Of a DNA stretch of 64,000 nt, positions 50,210 to 58,662 are shown piece by piece. Under the pieces are notes generated by a model. The model did not search any database. It saw only the letters and a list, made by a program, of their open reading frames with translations, and was not told the origin of the DNA. Made by a program: the position numbers and the translations under genes. Positions within the stretch are counted from its first letter, which is position 1, and every line of letters begins with the position of its first letter. This DNA comes from Mycolicibacterium boenickei (GTDB lineage Bacteria > Actinomycetota > Actinomycetes > Mycobacteriales > Mycobacteriaceae), in contig NZ_AP022579.1 in the NCBI RefSeq assembly GCF_010731295.1, positions 1,550,001 to 1,614,000 of the forward strand. Direction: 5' to 3'.

Positions 50210-50215
50210 CGGGGC

Positions 50216-51025
50216 TCAGCCGATCACCGGGAAGCGGCGTTCTTCGGCCAGCTCGTCCAGCGCGCGCTGCATGACCCGGCGGACGTGCGCGTCGACCTCG
50301 TCGATGTCGGGGTTCTCGCCGAATTCGGCCTCGATGTCGATCGGCGGCAGCGTCTTCATCACGATCTTGGACGGCAACGGCACATTGAGTGGCAGCACTG
50401 CCGAAAGGCCGAACGGGAAGCCGAACGACACCGGCACGATCTTGGTGCGGGCCATCCGCGCGATCGGGCCGAGCGCCTTGGCGATCTCGGTTCCGCGGGA
50501 CAGGAAGAGTTGCGTCTCCTGACCGCCGATGCCGACCATGGGCACGATCGGCACGCCGGCGTTGATCGCGGCCTTGATGTACCCGGTGCGACCGGCGAAG
50601 TCGATCTTGTTGGCCGACAGGGTCGGTCGGTACACGTCGTAGTCGCCACCGGGGAACACCACGACCACGCCGCCTGACCGCAGGGCCTCGTCGGCATTCT
50701 CGTGGTTGGCCCGGATGAAGCCGGTCTTCTTGAAGAAGGCCGCGGTCGGGCCGGTCATCAGCATGTCGTGGCTGAGGGTGTAGACCGGGCGCTCGAATCC
50801 GAACTTCTCGTAGAAGCCCGTCGCGAACACCGGCACGTCGAGTGCGAACAGGCCGCCGGAATGGTTCGACACCACCAGTGCGCCGCCGTTGGGGAAGCTG
50901 TCCAGCCCGCGCACCTCGGCCCGGTGGTAGCCCTTGATGAGCGGCCGCAGGAAGCCCATGACCTTCTCGGTCAGGCCCGGATCCCACTTGGTGATTTCGG
51001 ACGGGTCGATGTCGGTCGCAGCCAC
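50216..51025 (-). CDS. 1-acyl-glycerol-phosphate acyltransferase-like (PlsC family)
   Basis: 269 residues from GTG 51025 (AGGGGGA upstream). PlsC acyltransferase: the HX4D block is SNHSGGLFALD, and the glycine-rich block is FPGGDYDVYRPT. Matches the position and size of Rv1428c in M. tuberculosis. It is the first gene of the acyltransferase-fadD12-lipO operon. The longer open frame upstream runs over the KstR-type site and is not coding. Confidence 0.85.
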   Translation of the reverse strand: MAATDIDPSEITKWDPGLTEKVMGFLRPLIKGYHRAEVRGLDSFPNGGALVVSNHSGGLFALDVPVFATGFYEKFGFERPVYTLSHDMLMTGPTAAFFKKTGFIRANHENADEALRSGGVVVVFPGGDYDVYRPTLSANKIDFAGRTGYIKAAINAGVPIVPMVGIGGQETQLFLSRGTEIAKALGPIARMARTKIVPVSFGFPFGLSAVLPLNVPLPSKIVMKTLPPIDIEAEFGENPDIDEVDAHVRRVMQRALDELAEERRFPVIG

Positions 51026-51045
51026 AGGGTCCCCCTGATGTGGAT

Positions 51046-51059
51046 TGGAACGTGTTCTA
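51046..51059. promoter_or_regulatory. KstR-type operator
   Basis: TGGAACGTGTTCTA fits the published KstR consensus TnnAACnnGTTnnA at all fixed positions. It lies 21 bp upstream of the acyltransferase GTG, in the 217-bp divergent gap with nat. KstR is the TetR-family repressor of mycobacterial cholesterol catabolism. No other gene is visible in 51026-51242. Confidence 0.75.
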
Positions 51060-51242
51060 GTTTTGCTAGTGTACCCAGGTCGAGGCGGAAAAACCCATTT
51101 GCTATGTGAGCCCCTCAACCTACCGCCGAGTAGCTGCGGACAATCCTCTCAAAACCACAGGTCGCGCGCCGTGGCAATGGGATCACCGGATAAGCCGGGC
51201 AACTTGACCTGAACCGTGGTTGAGGCACCATCATTGGCCGTC

Positions 51243-52103
51243 ATGGGCCCATTGCCACCTGACTCGGGATTCGATCTGCACGGCTACCTCGACCGGATCG
51301 GCTATCGCGGTTCGACGGAACCGAGCGTCGACACCTTGCGGGACATCGTCGCCGCACACGGTCGCTCCATCCCGTTCGAGAACCTGGACCCGCTGCTGGG
51401 CATCCCGGTCGCTGATCTCAGTGCGGCGGCGTTGTCGGACAAGCTCGTCACCCGGCGCCGCGGCGGCTACTGCTACGAGCACAACGGACTGCTCGGGTAC
51501 GCCCTCGATGAACTGGGCTACGGCGTCGACCGTCTCGCCGGGCGCGTGGTCTGGATGAAGGAGCCCGACGCCCCGTTGCCTGCGCTCACCCACAACGTGC
51601 TGGCCGTGACGGTGCCCGGGGAGGCCGGGCGCTACCTGGTGGACGCCGGTTTCGGCGGACAGACGCTGTCGTCGCCGATCCGGTTGCAGACCGGCGCGGT
51701 GCAGCCGACCCGCCATGAGCCGTACCGGCTGCTCGAATTGCCGACCCGCCACGAGCCGGAGTACGAGTTGGCCGCACAGGTCCGCGGTGCGTGGCAGCCG
51801 CTGTATCGGTTCACCACAGTGCCGCAGCCGCGTATCGATCTGGAAGTCGGAAGTTGGTATGTGTCAACACATCCCGGTGGAGTTTTCGTCGTCGGGCTGT
51901 CCGTGGCGCTGGTCACCGACGACGCCAGGATCAACCTGCGCGGCCGGAACCTGGCGATCCACAGCCACGGTGAGACCGAGCGCATCCGCTTCGATACCGC
52001 CGCCCAGGTGCTCGACGCGCTCACCGAACGGTTCGGGCTCAACCTGTCCGATCTCGACGGTGTCGATGTCGAGGCCCGGGTGGCGCAGGTGCTGGACAGC
52101 TGA
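51243..52103 (+). CDS. nat: arylamine N-acetyltransferase
   Basis: 286 residues from ATG 51243. The catalytic triad is Cys77 (RRGGYCYEHNG), His117 (LTHNVLAV) and Asp134 (YLVDAGFGG). The length and the start (FDLHGYLDRIG) agree with mycobacterial NAT. It acetylates arylamines and hydrazines such as isoniazid from acetyl-CoA or propionyl-CoA, and in M. tuberculosis it is encoded in a cholesterol-catabolic operon. Here it stands alone, divergent from the KstR-type site. Confidence 0.92.
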   Translation: MGPLPPDSGFDLHGYLDRIGYRGSTEPSVDTLRDIVAAHGRSIPFENLDPLLGIPVADLSAAALSDKLVTRRRGGYCYEHNGLLGYALDELGYGVDRLAGRVVWMKEPDAPLPALTHNVLAVTVPGEAGRYLVDAGFGGQTLSSPIRLQTGAVQPTRHEPYRLLELPTRHEPEYELAAQVRGAWQPLYRFTTVPQPRIDLEVGSWYVSTHPGGVFVVGLSVALVTDDARINLRGRNLAIHSHGETERIRFDTAAQVLDALTERFGLNLSDLDGVDVEARVAQVLDS

Positions 52104-52166
52104 GCCGGTCGGGACGACCACAGCAGGAAATGTCATGTTCTGAGGGCGGACGGCCGACCATACTCG

Positions 52167-53090
52167 GTGACCGTGGAGGACCAACCGAACGGACGCGACC
52201 GGCTGCGCGAGCTGCTCGACGCCGTCGTCGACGACGAGAACTCGGGCGTAGGCGACATGGCGCGCAGCAGTTACGCGTCGGAATTCCACTTCTCCCGGGA
52301 AGTAAGGAGACTCACGGGAGAGCCGCCTGCCGCACTGCGCCGGCGGGTCATGCTCGAGCGCGCGGCCTGGCGGTTGCAGCAGGGGGCCGGGGTGGCGGAG
52401 GTCGCCGAAACCGAAGGCTGGTCGTCTGCCGAGGTGTTCTCGCGGGCATTTCGCCGCGCGTTCGGTGTGCCCCCCTCTCGCGCCGACGATGTCGGGTTCC
52501 GGCTGACCGCGCCCAACGGGGTGCACTTCCACCCGCCGCAGTCGTTGTGGTGCGATGCCGACCCACGTGAATCCGGCGGTCCGGATATCGCCCAGTTCAT
52601 GCTCGTGCACGACGTCGCCGACACCGAGTACCTGATCGGTGTCGCCGCCACACTCTCGGAACAGCTGTGGGCCCAGGAGATTTCGCCGGGACAGGTAGTA
52701 CTGGACTGGGACGGGCCCGAACCCAGCGTCGCGGCGGTACTCGGCGCGATCGTATGGACCAAGGAAGTCTGGCTGGCGACAATCGAGGGCCGGGATTTTC
52801 CCTCGCGTGACACGACCAGCAAGGCAACCGCCGAGCAACTCGCCGCACATCACCGCGCCATCGGAAAACGCTGGACCACACTGATATCGGAGTACTCGGC
52901 AGCGGGACGGCTGGGGGACACGGTGATCGACGCACTGTGCGATCCGCCGGAATCCTTTCAGCTGTACGGGATCATCGCGCACGTGCTGACCTATTCGGCG
53001 CATCGGCGTGCCCTCGTTCGGGGCATGTTGGCCCGGCATGGCGTGGAAGTAGACCGGGGAGACCCGCTGGAATGGATGAGGAGGGACTGA
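52167..53090 (+). CDS. AraC-type HTH fused to a DinB-like domain
   Basis: 307 residues. The N-terminal AraC-type double helix-turn-helix (about 8-110: MARSSYASEFHFSREVRRLTGEPPAALRRRVMLERAAWRLQ is its typical first part) is joined to a helical DinB-like domain (about 140-300, AAHHRAIGKRW, AHVLTYSAHRRALVRGML). Such fusions are annotated as regulators, but the DinB part may bind a metal or thiol. GTG start at 52167 with a second GTG two codons on. The next gene begins 3 nt after the stop, so they are one operon. Confidence 0.75.
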   Translation: MTVEDQPNGRDRLRELLDAVVDDENSGVGDMARSSYASEFHFSREVRRLTGEPPAALRRRVMLERAAWRLQQGAGVAEVAETEGWSSAEVFSRAFRRAFGVPPSRADDVGFRLTAPNGVHFHPPQSLWCDADPRESGGPDIAQFMLVHDVADTEYLIGVAATLSEQLWAQEISPGQVVLDWDGPEPSVAAVLGAIVWTKEVWLATIEGRDFPSRDTTSKATAEQLAAHHRAIGKRWTTLISEYSAAGRLGDTVIDALCDPPESFQLYGIIAHVLTYSAHRRALVRGMLARHGVEVDRGDPLEWMRRD

Positions 53091-53093
53091 CTG

Positions 53094-53624
53094 GTGAAGA
53101 CCGTTTATTACACCGCGTCGAGCCTGGACGGGTTCATCGTGGACACCGAAGGCAGCTTGGACTGGCTGATCACGCGGAACATCGACCAGGGCGGCCCGTT
53201 CGGGTACGACGAGTTCATCAAAACCATTGGTGCGCTGGTGATGGGATCGACGACGTACGAGTGGATCGTGAAGAACCACCCCGACGAGTGGGGGTACGAC
53301 CAGCCGACGTGGGTGCTGACTCATCGACCAGAGATCATCTCCGCCGAGTATCCGGTGCAGGTTTTCTCCGGCGAGGTCACCGAACTGCATCCGCAGCTGG
53401 TGACGGCGGCAGCGGGCCGGGATGTCTGGGTGGTCGGCGGGGGAGACGTCGCCGCGCAGTTCGTCACGACGGGACTGATCGACGAGCTGATCGTCAGCTA
53501 CGCACCCTGCACGCTGGGGGCGGGCGCACCGGTTCTGCCGGTCCGTTCGGAGTGGGCGCTGGCCGAGTCTGCGCCCAATGGTGACTTTGTCTGTGCGCGC
53601 TGGGTCAGGGCACCGGGCGGCTGA
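53094..53624 (+). CDS. dihydrofolate reductase-like protein (RibD C-terminal domain)
   Basis: 176 residues: KTVYYTASSLDGFIVDTEGSLDWL start, GALVMGSTTYEW, VWVVGGGDVAAQFVTTGLIDELIVSYAP. This is the single-domain RibD-C/DHFR-like fold widespread in actinobacteria, NADPH-dependent, substrate usually unknown. It is not a canonical folate DHFR. Downstream of the AraC-DinB gene by 3 nt and overlapping the convergent TetR gene by 20 nt. Confidence 0.85.
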   Translation: MKTVYYTASSLDGFIVDTEGSLDWLITRNIDQGGPFGYDEFIKTIGALVMGSTTYEWIVKNHPDEWGYDQPTWVLTHRPEIISAEYPVQVFSGEVTELHPQLVTAAAGRDVWVVGGGDVAAQFVTTGLIDELIVSYAPCTLGAGAPVLPVRSEWALAESAPNGDFVCARWVRAPGG

Positions 53625-54252
53625 CCCCGGGTACCCCGTTCCGTCGGACGAATTCCCTTGACTTGATCAGGAATTCGAGTTGCCGGGCGACGTCGTGCAA
53701 CGGGTCGACCGACCGGGACGAGCGGCACAGCACCACAGCGCCTTCCAGGGTGGCGATGCACATCACCGCCAGGGAGGATGCGTCGGATTCGTCGAAACCG
53801 TCGGCGCTGAAGGCCGCGGTCAGCGCTGCACGCCAGCGGTCGAAGATGGCCGCGGCGGCAGCGGCGAGTTCAGGTTCTTCGTCCGGCGCGGCGATCGCGA
53901 CCGCGACCACCGGACAGCCTGCCGTGAAATCGCTTCCGGTGAGCACACGTTCCCAGAACTCGATGAATCGATGTACCAGATCCCATGCGCTGTCGGAAGA
54001 CTCGGCACCGATGATGCCGCCGATGGTGTTCGCGGCGAACTGGAGCGCCTCGGTCAGGATCTGACGGCGGCCGCCGGGGAAGTGGTGGTACACCGATCCG
54101 CGTGGTGCGCCGCTACGGGTCAGTACCTCGTCGATCGTGACACCGGCGGCGCCGCGCTCGCGCAGCACTTCGACCGCGCTGCCGAGCATGCGGGCACGAG
54201 TGGAGCCGCGCTTGTTCCGCGGCTTCGCGGCGGTGTCAGGCGACCCGGTCAT
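53605..54252 (-). CDS. TetR-family regulator
   Basis: 215 residues from ATG 54252. The TetR helix-turn-helix is in VLRERGAAGVTIDEVLTRSGAPRGSVYHHFPGGRRQIL (about 30-67), and the ligand domain resembles the LmrA/YxaF type (FTAGCPVVAVAIAAPDEEPEL). It overlaps the RibD-like gene convergently. The longer open frame upstream has no good start. Target unknown; the region to echA1 is a candidate. Confidence 0.85.
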   Translation of the reverse strand: MTGSPDTAAKPRNKRGSTRARMLGSAVEVLRERGAAGVTIDEVLTRSGAPRGSVYHHFPGGRRQILTEALQFAANTIGGIIGAESSDSAWDLVHRFIEFWERVLTGSDFTAGCPVVAVAIAAPDEEPELAAAAAAIFDRWRAALTAAFSADGFDESDASSLAVMCIATLEGAVVLCRSSRSVDPLHDVARQLEFLIKSREFVRRNGVPGVSRPVP

Positions 54253-54570
54253 GCAGGAATTGCGAGGAACAGCGAAGCAGCATCCGCGGGGTGAGGGTGC
54301 GCACGGCCGGGGTGTGTGGTGTGCGAACCCGACGGGTGAACCGGTGACCGGCGAGGTTGAGCTCAACGACCCACATCGCGCACCGCCCTTCTATGTCATC
54401 CACCATAGAAATGATGGAATCCTCGCATGGTGTCGAGTATCCAACGAGCATGCTTGTGGACAAGAGACTAGCAGGTGAACTGCTTATGAACAGGTTCAGC
54501 CCCGTGCCGGTGAGCCGCGGTCAAATTATGATGACTTGCATAATTCTGTGGCTGAGCGTTGACTGCCACC
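54253..54570. other. intergenic region between TetR and echA1
   Basis: 318 bases without a supportable gene. The sequence turns AT-richer at 54390-54560. A weak inverted repeat, TCATC...GATGG, occurs around 54398-54418. AACAGGTT at 54489-54496 matches only the core of a KstR site. The region probably holds the promoters of both divergent genes. Confidence 0.4.
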
Positions 54571-55368
54571 ATGACGACAGACCCGGCTTTCGACACCCTC
54601 ACGTTGCAGCGGGAGGGTCATGTCCTGCTGATCGGTTTGAACCGCCCCGAGAAACGCAACGCGTTCAACGTCGCGATGCTCACCGAGCTTGCCCTCGCGT
54701 ACGGATTGCTCGAGTCCGACGACGAGCTGCGGGCCGGTGTGCTGTTCGCGCACGGTCAGCACTTCACCGCCGGTCTCGACCTGGTCGATGTGGCGCCACA
54801 CCTGACCAGTGGCGAACTGCCCGTACCCGAGGGCGGGCGTGACCCGTGGCGCCTCGACGGGGACTGGACCAAGCCCGTCATCGCCGCGGCCCAGGGGCGA
54901 TGCCTGACGCTCGGTATCGAGCTGCTGCTGGCCGCAGACATCCGGGTCGCAGCACAGGACACCAGGTTCGCCCAGATCGAGGTGCTGCGCGGCATCTATC
55001 CGTTCGGCGGTGCGACCCTACGGCTACCGCGCCAAACGGGCTGGGGCAATGCCATGCGGTGGTTGCTCACGGGTGACGAGTTCGACGCCGCCGAGGCGCA
55101 CCGCATCGGGCTGGTCCAGGAAGTCGCACCGGATGCGGATGCGGCCGTCACCCGGGCCCGCGAGATCGCGCACACCATCGCCGATCGCGCGGCACCGCTC
55201 GGGGTCCGGGCCACCCTGGCCTCGGCGCACACCGCGCACCGCGAAGGGGACGCCGCGGCGATCGCGCGGCTGCGGCCGGTGATCGCCGAACTGTTCGCCA
55301 CCGCCGACGCCGCCGAAGGTGTGCAGTCGTTCGTCGAACGCCGCGCCGCCAACTTCCAGGGCCGCTGA
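54571..55368 (+). CDS. echA1: enoyl-CoA hydratase, EchA1-like
   Basis: 265 residues of the crotonase family: LIGLNRPEKRNAFNV, then GQHFTAGLDLVDV (oxyanion Gly), ADIRVAAQDTRFAQIEVLRG and GWGNAMRWLLTGDEF. Residues for hydratase activity are plausible but the second catalytic Glu is not certain. Synteny with Rv0222 supports the name. The ATG at 54571 is used; an in-frame TTG lies 12 nt upstream and neither has a strong Shine-Dalgarno. Confidence 0.83.
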   Translation: MTTDPAFDTLTLQREGHVLLIGLNRPEKRNAFNVAMLTELALAYGLLESDDELRAGVLFAHGQHFTAGLDLVDVAPHLTSGELPVPEGGRDPWRLDGDWTKPVIAAAQGRCLTLGIELLLAADIRVAAQDTRFAQIEVLRGIYPFGGATLRLPRQTGWGNAMRWLLTGDEFDAAEAHRIGLVQEVAPDADAAVTRAREIAHTIADRAAPLGVRATLASAHTAHREGDAAAIARLRPVIAELFATADAAEGVQSFVERRAANFQGR

Positions 55369-55370
55369 GA

Positions 55371-55592
55371 TCAGCCCGCGGACTCCAGCGCCACGAGGGC
55401 AGCGGCCACCGCGAAGAACTTGTTCGATCCGAGCTGGCGCACGGTCTTGATGTTGAAGGCCGCGGCGAGGTGCTCGGCGTCGGCATCGGTGACGCCTGCC
55501 AGCGCTGCCGGCGAGGCATCCAGGATCTCCTTGAGCGACTTGTCCTCGTAGGCCTTGTCGAGCGACTTGGCCAGATCAACGGAAACTGCCAC
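55371..55592 (-). CDS. small conserved hypothetical protein
   Basis: 73 residues from GTG 55592, with GGAGG 4 nt before it. The sequence (LKEILDASPAALAGVTDADAEHL, FNIKTVRQLGSNKFFAVA) looks helical and recalls a helix-hairpin-helix-like fold, but I do not recognise the family. It ends 2 nt from the convergent echA1 stop. The IS3-family element lies upstream of it, so its original promoter may have been separated. Confidence 0.7.
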   Translation of the reverse strand: MAVSVDLAKSLDKAYEDKSLKEILDASPAALAGVTDADAEHLAAAFNIKTVRQLGSNKFFAVAAALVALESAG

Positions 55593-55666
55593 GGTGCCTC
55601 CTTGTTGTTGGGCCGCCCACCGTAGTTGCCCAACCTGAATGCAGGCTGTCCATTCCCTGGCCGAGA

Positions 55667-55684
55667 AGACGCAAAACTGCCCCA
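55667..55684. terminator. left arm of intergenic palindrome split by the IS3 element
   Basis: AGACGCAAAACTGCCCCA is the exact complement of the right arm at 57142-57159. Without the element the two arms would be separated by about 14 nt and form an 18-bp stem downstream of the aldehyde dehydrogenase (stop at 57187). Confidence 0.75.
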
Positions 55685-55755
55685 AAACCGGTGTTTGAAG
55701 TGCTCCCCGGAAGTTGGACTGAGAAATTTAGTTTCTTCTTCTGGGGAGTACTTTT

Positions 55756-56247
55756 TTGCATCCTTCTAGTTCGTTGAGTGAGGCCCAACGTGGTGCGGCG
55801 GTAGCGTTGTTCGAGCAGGGTCGGGGCTTTAGCGCCACGGCGAGGTATTTGGGAGTGAGCCGGGGGCCGGTTCGCGAGATACATCGCCGTTGGGTCCTGC
55901 ATGGCAGGAAGGTGCTGGTGGCTAAACCGACCAAAACGCAGTACTCGTTCGAGTTCAAGCTCGAGGTGGTGCGCAAGGTGATCGACGAGGGTGCGACTGC
56001 GCAGCAGGTAGCTCAGGAGTACGGGCTGTCGTCGGCCTCGCTGGTGCAGACCTGGGTGCGGGCCTACCGCCGGCTCGGTGAGGAAGGGTTGAAACCCAAA
56101 CCTAAAGGGCGCCAACCTCAAGACGCTGGTTCCTCGTCGCAGGAGTTGACAGACCTGGCGCGGTTGGAGCAGGAGAATGAGCGGTTGCGGGCGGAGAACG
56201 CCTACCTAAAAAAATTGCGAGCCTTGATGGTGCACGAACAGCGGTGA
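55756..56247 (+). CDS. IS3-family OrfA
   Basis: 163 residues. Two helix-turn-helix segments (GAAVALFEQGRGFSATARYLGVSRGPVREIHRRW and FKLEVVRKVIDEGATAQQVAQEYGLSSASLVQTWVRAY) are followed by a leucine-zipper-like coiled coil (LARLEQENERLRAENAYLKKL), the arrangement of IS150-group OrfA. A run of seven A (56208-56214) lies in the 3' end. The -1 frame from there is open into orfB, so a programmed -1 frameshift would make the OrfAB transposase. Confidence 0.9.
   Translation: MHPSSSLSEAQRGAAVALFEQGRGFSATARYLGVSRGPVREIHRRWVLHGRKVLVAKPTKTQYSFEFKLEVVRKVIDEGATAQQVAQEYGLSSASLVQTWVRAYRRLGEEGLKPKPKGRQPQDAGSSSQELTDLARLEQENERLRAENAYLKKLRALMVHEQR
56208..56214 (+). other. A7 slippery site for -1 frameshifting in the IS3 element
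   Basis: Seven consecutive A near the 3' end of orfA. The orfB frame is -1 relative to orfA and has no stop between here and its GTG at 56244, so slippage gives a continuous OrfAB fusion as in other IS3 elements. Confidence 0.75.
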
Positions 56248-57098
56248 AAGTCGCTGCTGTCGCTGCCCTCAAGGCTGATCATCGGTTACCGGTGCTGCTG
56301 CAGGTGGCGGGGCTGGCCCGTTCAACATTTTACTACCACCACGCCAAACCGCAGGTCCCCGACCCGCGGGCGGACCTCAAGTCCGCGATCACCGAGGCAT
56401 TCACGGATACCCACGGCCGTTACGGGCACCGCCGGATCCACACCGTGCTGATCAAGCGGGGTTTTGTGGTGGCCAAAAAGACCGTGCTGGCGGTGATGCG
56501 TGAACTGGCGCTGATCTGCCGGGTGCGGCGGCGCCGCCGGTACAACTCCTACACCGGCGAAGCCGGTCAGATCGCCGAAAATCTTCTCAACCGCGACTTC
56601 AGCGCGAGCGCGCCGAATCAGAAGTGGGTCACCGATGTGACCGAGTTCCGCATCGGTGAGCGCAAGGTCTATCTGTCGCCGGTGCTCGATTTGTTCGATC
56701 GGTCGGTGCTGGCTTACGCGTGGTCGATGAGCCCGAATGTGGAGTTGACCAACACGTCACTGGCCGCGGCGATCGCGACCTTGCAACCGGGTGAATGTCC
56801 GCTGGTGCATTCCGATCAGGGCTTCCAATACCGGCATTGGTCCTGGCGCAAGTTGCTCGACGACGCTGAGGCGCTGCAGTCGATGTCGCGCAAAGGCAAC
56901 TGCTATGACAACGCGGTCATGGAGAACTTTTTCGGACACCTCAAGGCAGAAATGTTCCACCACAACCGGTTCGACACTGTCGAGGACTTCACCGCTGCCC
57001 TTGACACCTACATCCACTGGTACAACACCGAACGAATCTCAACAACGCTCAAGGGCCTGAGCCCGGCCCAATACCGGGCCCAGGCCCTTGCCGCCTAG
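56244..57098 (+). CDS. IS3-family OrfB integrase-like transposase
   Basis: 284 residues. An HTH_21 segment (RYGHRRIHTVLIKRGFVVAKKTV) precedes an rve DDE domain. Catalytic residues visible are Asp in WVTDVTEF, Asp in VHSDQGFQY and Glu in NAVMENFFGHLK. The C-terminus is complete (YNTERISTTLKGLSPAQYR). It overlaps orfA by 4 nt and is probably made mainly as the OrfAB frameshift product. Confidence 0.93.
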   Translation: MKVAAVAALKADHRLPVLLQVAGLARSTFYYHHAKPQVPDPRADLKSAITEAFTDTHGRYGHRRIHTVLIKRGFVVAKKTVLAVMRELALICRVRRRRRYNSYTGEAGQIAENLLNRDFSASAPNQKWVTDVTEFRIGERKVYLSPVLDLFDRSVLAYAWSMSPNVELTNTSLAAAIATLQPGECPLVHSDQGFQYRHWSWRKLLDDAEALQSMSRKGNCYDNAVMENFFGHLKAEMFHHNRFDTVEDFTAALDTYIHWYNTERISTTLKGLSPAQYRAQALAA

Positions 57099-57141
57099 GC
57101 TCCAAACGTCAGTGTCCAACTTCTGGGGACCACCTCAGTTC

Positions 57142-57159
57142 TGGGGCAGTTTTGCGTCT
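57142..57159. terminator. right arm of intergenic palindrome split by the IS3 element
   Basis: TGGGGCAGTTTTGCGTCT, perfect complement of 55667-55684. It lies 27 nt past the stop of the leftward aldehyde dehydrogenase and is probably part of its former terminator. Confidence 0.7.
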
Positions 57160-57186
57160 GTTCGCGAGTATTACTCGCCCGGCGTG

Positions 57187-58662
57187 TTACTCCGGGGTGT
57201 AGCCGAACGGCAGCAGCACGCTCTTGGCCTGGGTGTAGGCGTCAATGCCCTCCGGACCGTTCTCGCGGCCGATGCCCGAGTTCTTGAACCCGCCGAACGG
57301 GGCGCCCGGATCGAAGGCGTACATGTTCACCGCGTAGGTGCCGGTACGGATCTTCGAGGCGATCTCGACGGCCTTCGGGAAGTCCTGGGTGTACACGCTG
57401 CCTGCCAGTCCGTACGGCGAGTCGTTGGCGATGCGGACCGCGTCCTCCTCGGTGTCGAACGGGATGACCACGAGCACCGGCCCGAAGATCTCCTCCTGGG
57501 CGATGGTCATCGAGTTGTCGACATCGGCGAAGACGGTGGGCTGCACGAACCAGCCCGAATCCAGGCCCTCGGGGCGGCCGCCACCGGTGACGACGCGCGC
57601 ACCCTCCTCGACACCCTTCTTGATGTAGCCCTCGACCCGGTCGCGCTGCTTCTCGGAGATCAGCGGGCCGATCATCGAGGCCGGATCGTCGGGCAGACCG
57701 ACGGGCATGGCGGCGACGGCGGCCGAGAGTTTCTCGACGACCTCGTCGTACCGCGACCGCGGAGCCAGGATGCGGGTCTGGCCGACACAGGCCTGGCCGC
57801 AGTTCATCAGGCCGGAGAACACCAGCATGGGCAGCGTGGAGTCCACGTCGGCGTCCTCGAGGATGATCGCCGCGGACTTGCCGCCGAGTTCCAGGGTGCA
57901 GGGCTTGAGCTTCTCGGCAGCGATCTTGCCGATCTCCTTGCCGACGCCACTGGAGCCGGTGAACGTGAACTTGTCCAGCTCGGGGTTGGCGGTCAGGGCG
58001 CGACCGGTCTCCGGACCGCCGGGCACCACCGAGAGCACGCCCTCGGGCAGGCCGGCCTCGGTGAGCACCTCGGCGAACAGGTTGGTGGTCAGCGGGGTCT
58101 CACCGGCCGGCTTGAGCACGACGGTGCAGCCGGCGAGCAGGGCCGGGCCCAGCTTGTTGCAGGCCAGGAAGAACGGCACGTTCCAGGCGATGACGGCGCC
58201 GACGACGCCGATGGGCTCCTTGATGACCAGGGTCTGGCCGTAGATGCCGTCGCGGATGTCCTTCCAGTCGTACTTGTCGGCAGCGCCGGCGTAGTACTGC
58301 AGGCTCGACACGCCCGCGCCGAACTGCATCATGTCGACGATGGTCGGCGGCTGGCCGGTCTCCAGCTTCAGCAGGTGCTTGAACTCCTCGGCCCGCTCGT
58401 TGATGAGCTCGACGGCCTTGGCCAGCACGGCCTGACGCTCTTCTGGCGTCTTGTGGGGCCACGGGCCCTCGTCGAACGCCTTGCGGGCTGCGGCGCATGC
58501 GGCGTTGACGTCGGCTTCGGCGGCCAGCGGGACCTGGCCGACCTTCTCGCCGGTCGCGGGGGAGAAGACCTCGATGACCTCGGAGGTCGAGGGCTCGACC
58601 CACTGGCCACCGATGAACAGCTTGTCGAATTCGGTCTTGGCGACAGTTGCGCTCTGTGTCAT
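57187..58662 (-). CDS. aldehyde dehydrogenase (Rv0223c-like)
   Basis: 491 residues from ATG 58662; the open frame upstream is unrelated. AWNVPFFLACNK, FTGSSGVGKEIG, LELGGKSAAII (Glu) and NCGQACVGQTR (catalytic Cys) are all present, as is EEIFGPVLVVIPF. The M. tuberculosis orthologue by synteny is 487 residues. It uses NAD(P)+ to oxidise an unknown aldehyde. A near-perfect KstR-type sequence lies 34 bp upstream. The terminator beyond its stop is interrupted by the IS3 element. Confidence 0.9.
   Translation of the reverse strand: MTQSATVAKTEFDKLFIGGQWVEPSTSEVIEVFSPATGEKVGQVPLAAEADVNAACAAARKAFDEGPWPHKTPEERQAVLAKAVELINERAEEFKHLLKLETGQPPTIVDMMQFGAGVSSLQYYAGAADKYDWKDIRDGIYGQTLVIKEPIGVVGAVIAWNVPFFLACNKLGPALLAGCTVVLKPAGETPLTTNLFAEVLTEAGLPEGVLSVVPGGPETGRALTANPELDKFTFTGSSGVGKEIGKIAAEKLKPCTLELGGKSAAIILEDADVDSTLPMLVFSGLMNCGQACVGQTRILAPRSRYDEVVEKLSAAVAAMPVGLPDDPASMIGPLISEKQRDRVEGYIKKGVEEGARVVTGGGRPEGLDSGWFVQPTVFADVDNSMTIAQEEIFGPVLVVIPFDTEEDAVRIANDSPYGLAGSVYTQDFPKAVEIASKIRTGTYAVNMYAFDPGAPFGGFKNSGIGRENGPEGIDAYTQAKSVLLPFGYTPE

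Larger units (their letters stand above)
55696..57137 (+). mobile_element. IS3-family insertion sequence (IS150-like)
   Basis: 1442 bp. The 24-bp terminal inverted repeats are at 55696-55719 and 57114-57137 and begin TGA(A/G)GTG, with GAAGTTGGAC at the inner end. A 3-bp direct repeat, GTT, flanks it (55693-55695 and 57138-57140), as expected for IS3. orfA and orfB overlap and both look intact, so the element is probably active. It sits in the loop of an intergenic palindrome. Confidence 0.92.

Noticed and set aside
48485..50677. 730-codon open frame on the + strand opposite fadD12 and its neighbours
   Set aside because: Rich in Gly, His, Arg and Asp without any motif, and it lies over three clear genes on the other strand.
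51864..53390. 508-codon leftward open frame opposite nat, the AraC-DinB gene and the RibD-like gene
   Set aside because: Low-information composition, and the rightward genes have catalytic motifs and ribosome-binding sites.
54486..54499. KstR-like core AACAGGTT upstream of echA1
   Set aside because: Only the inner AACnnGTT matches. The outer T and A of the consensus are missing on both sides, so I do not call it.
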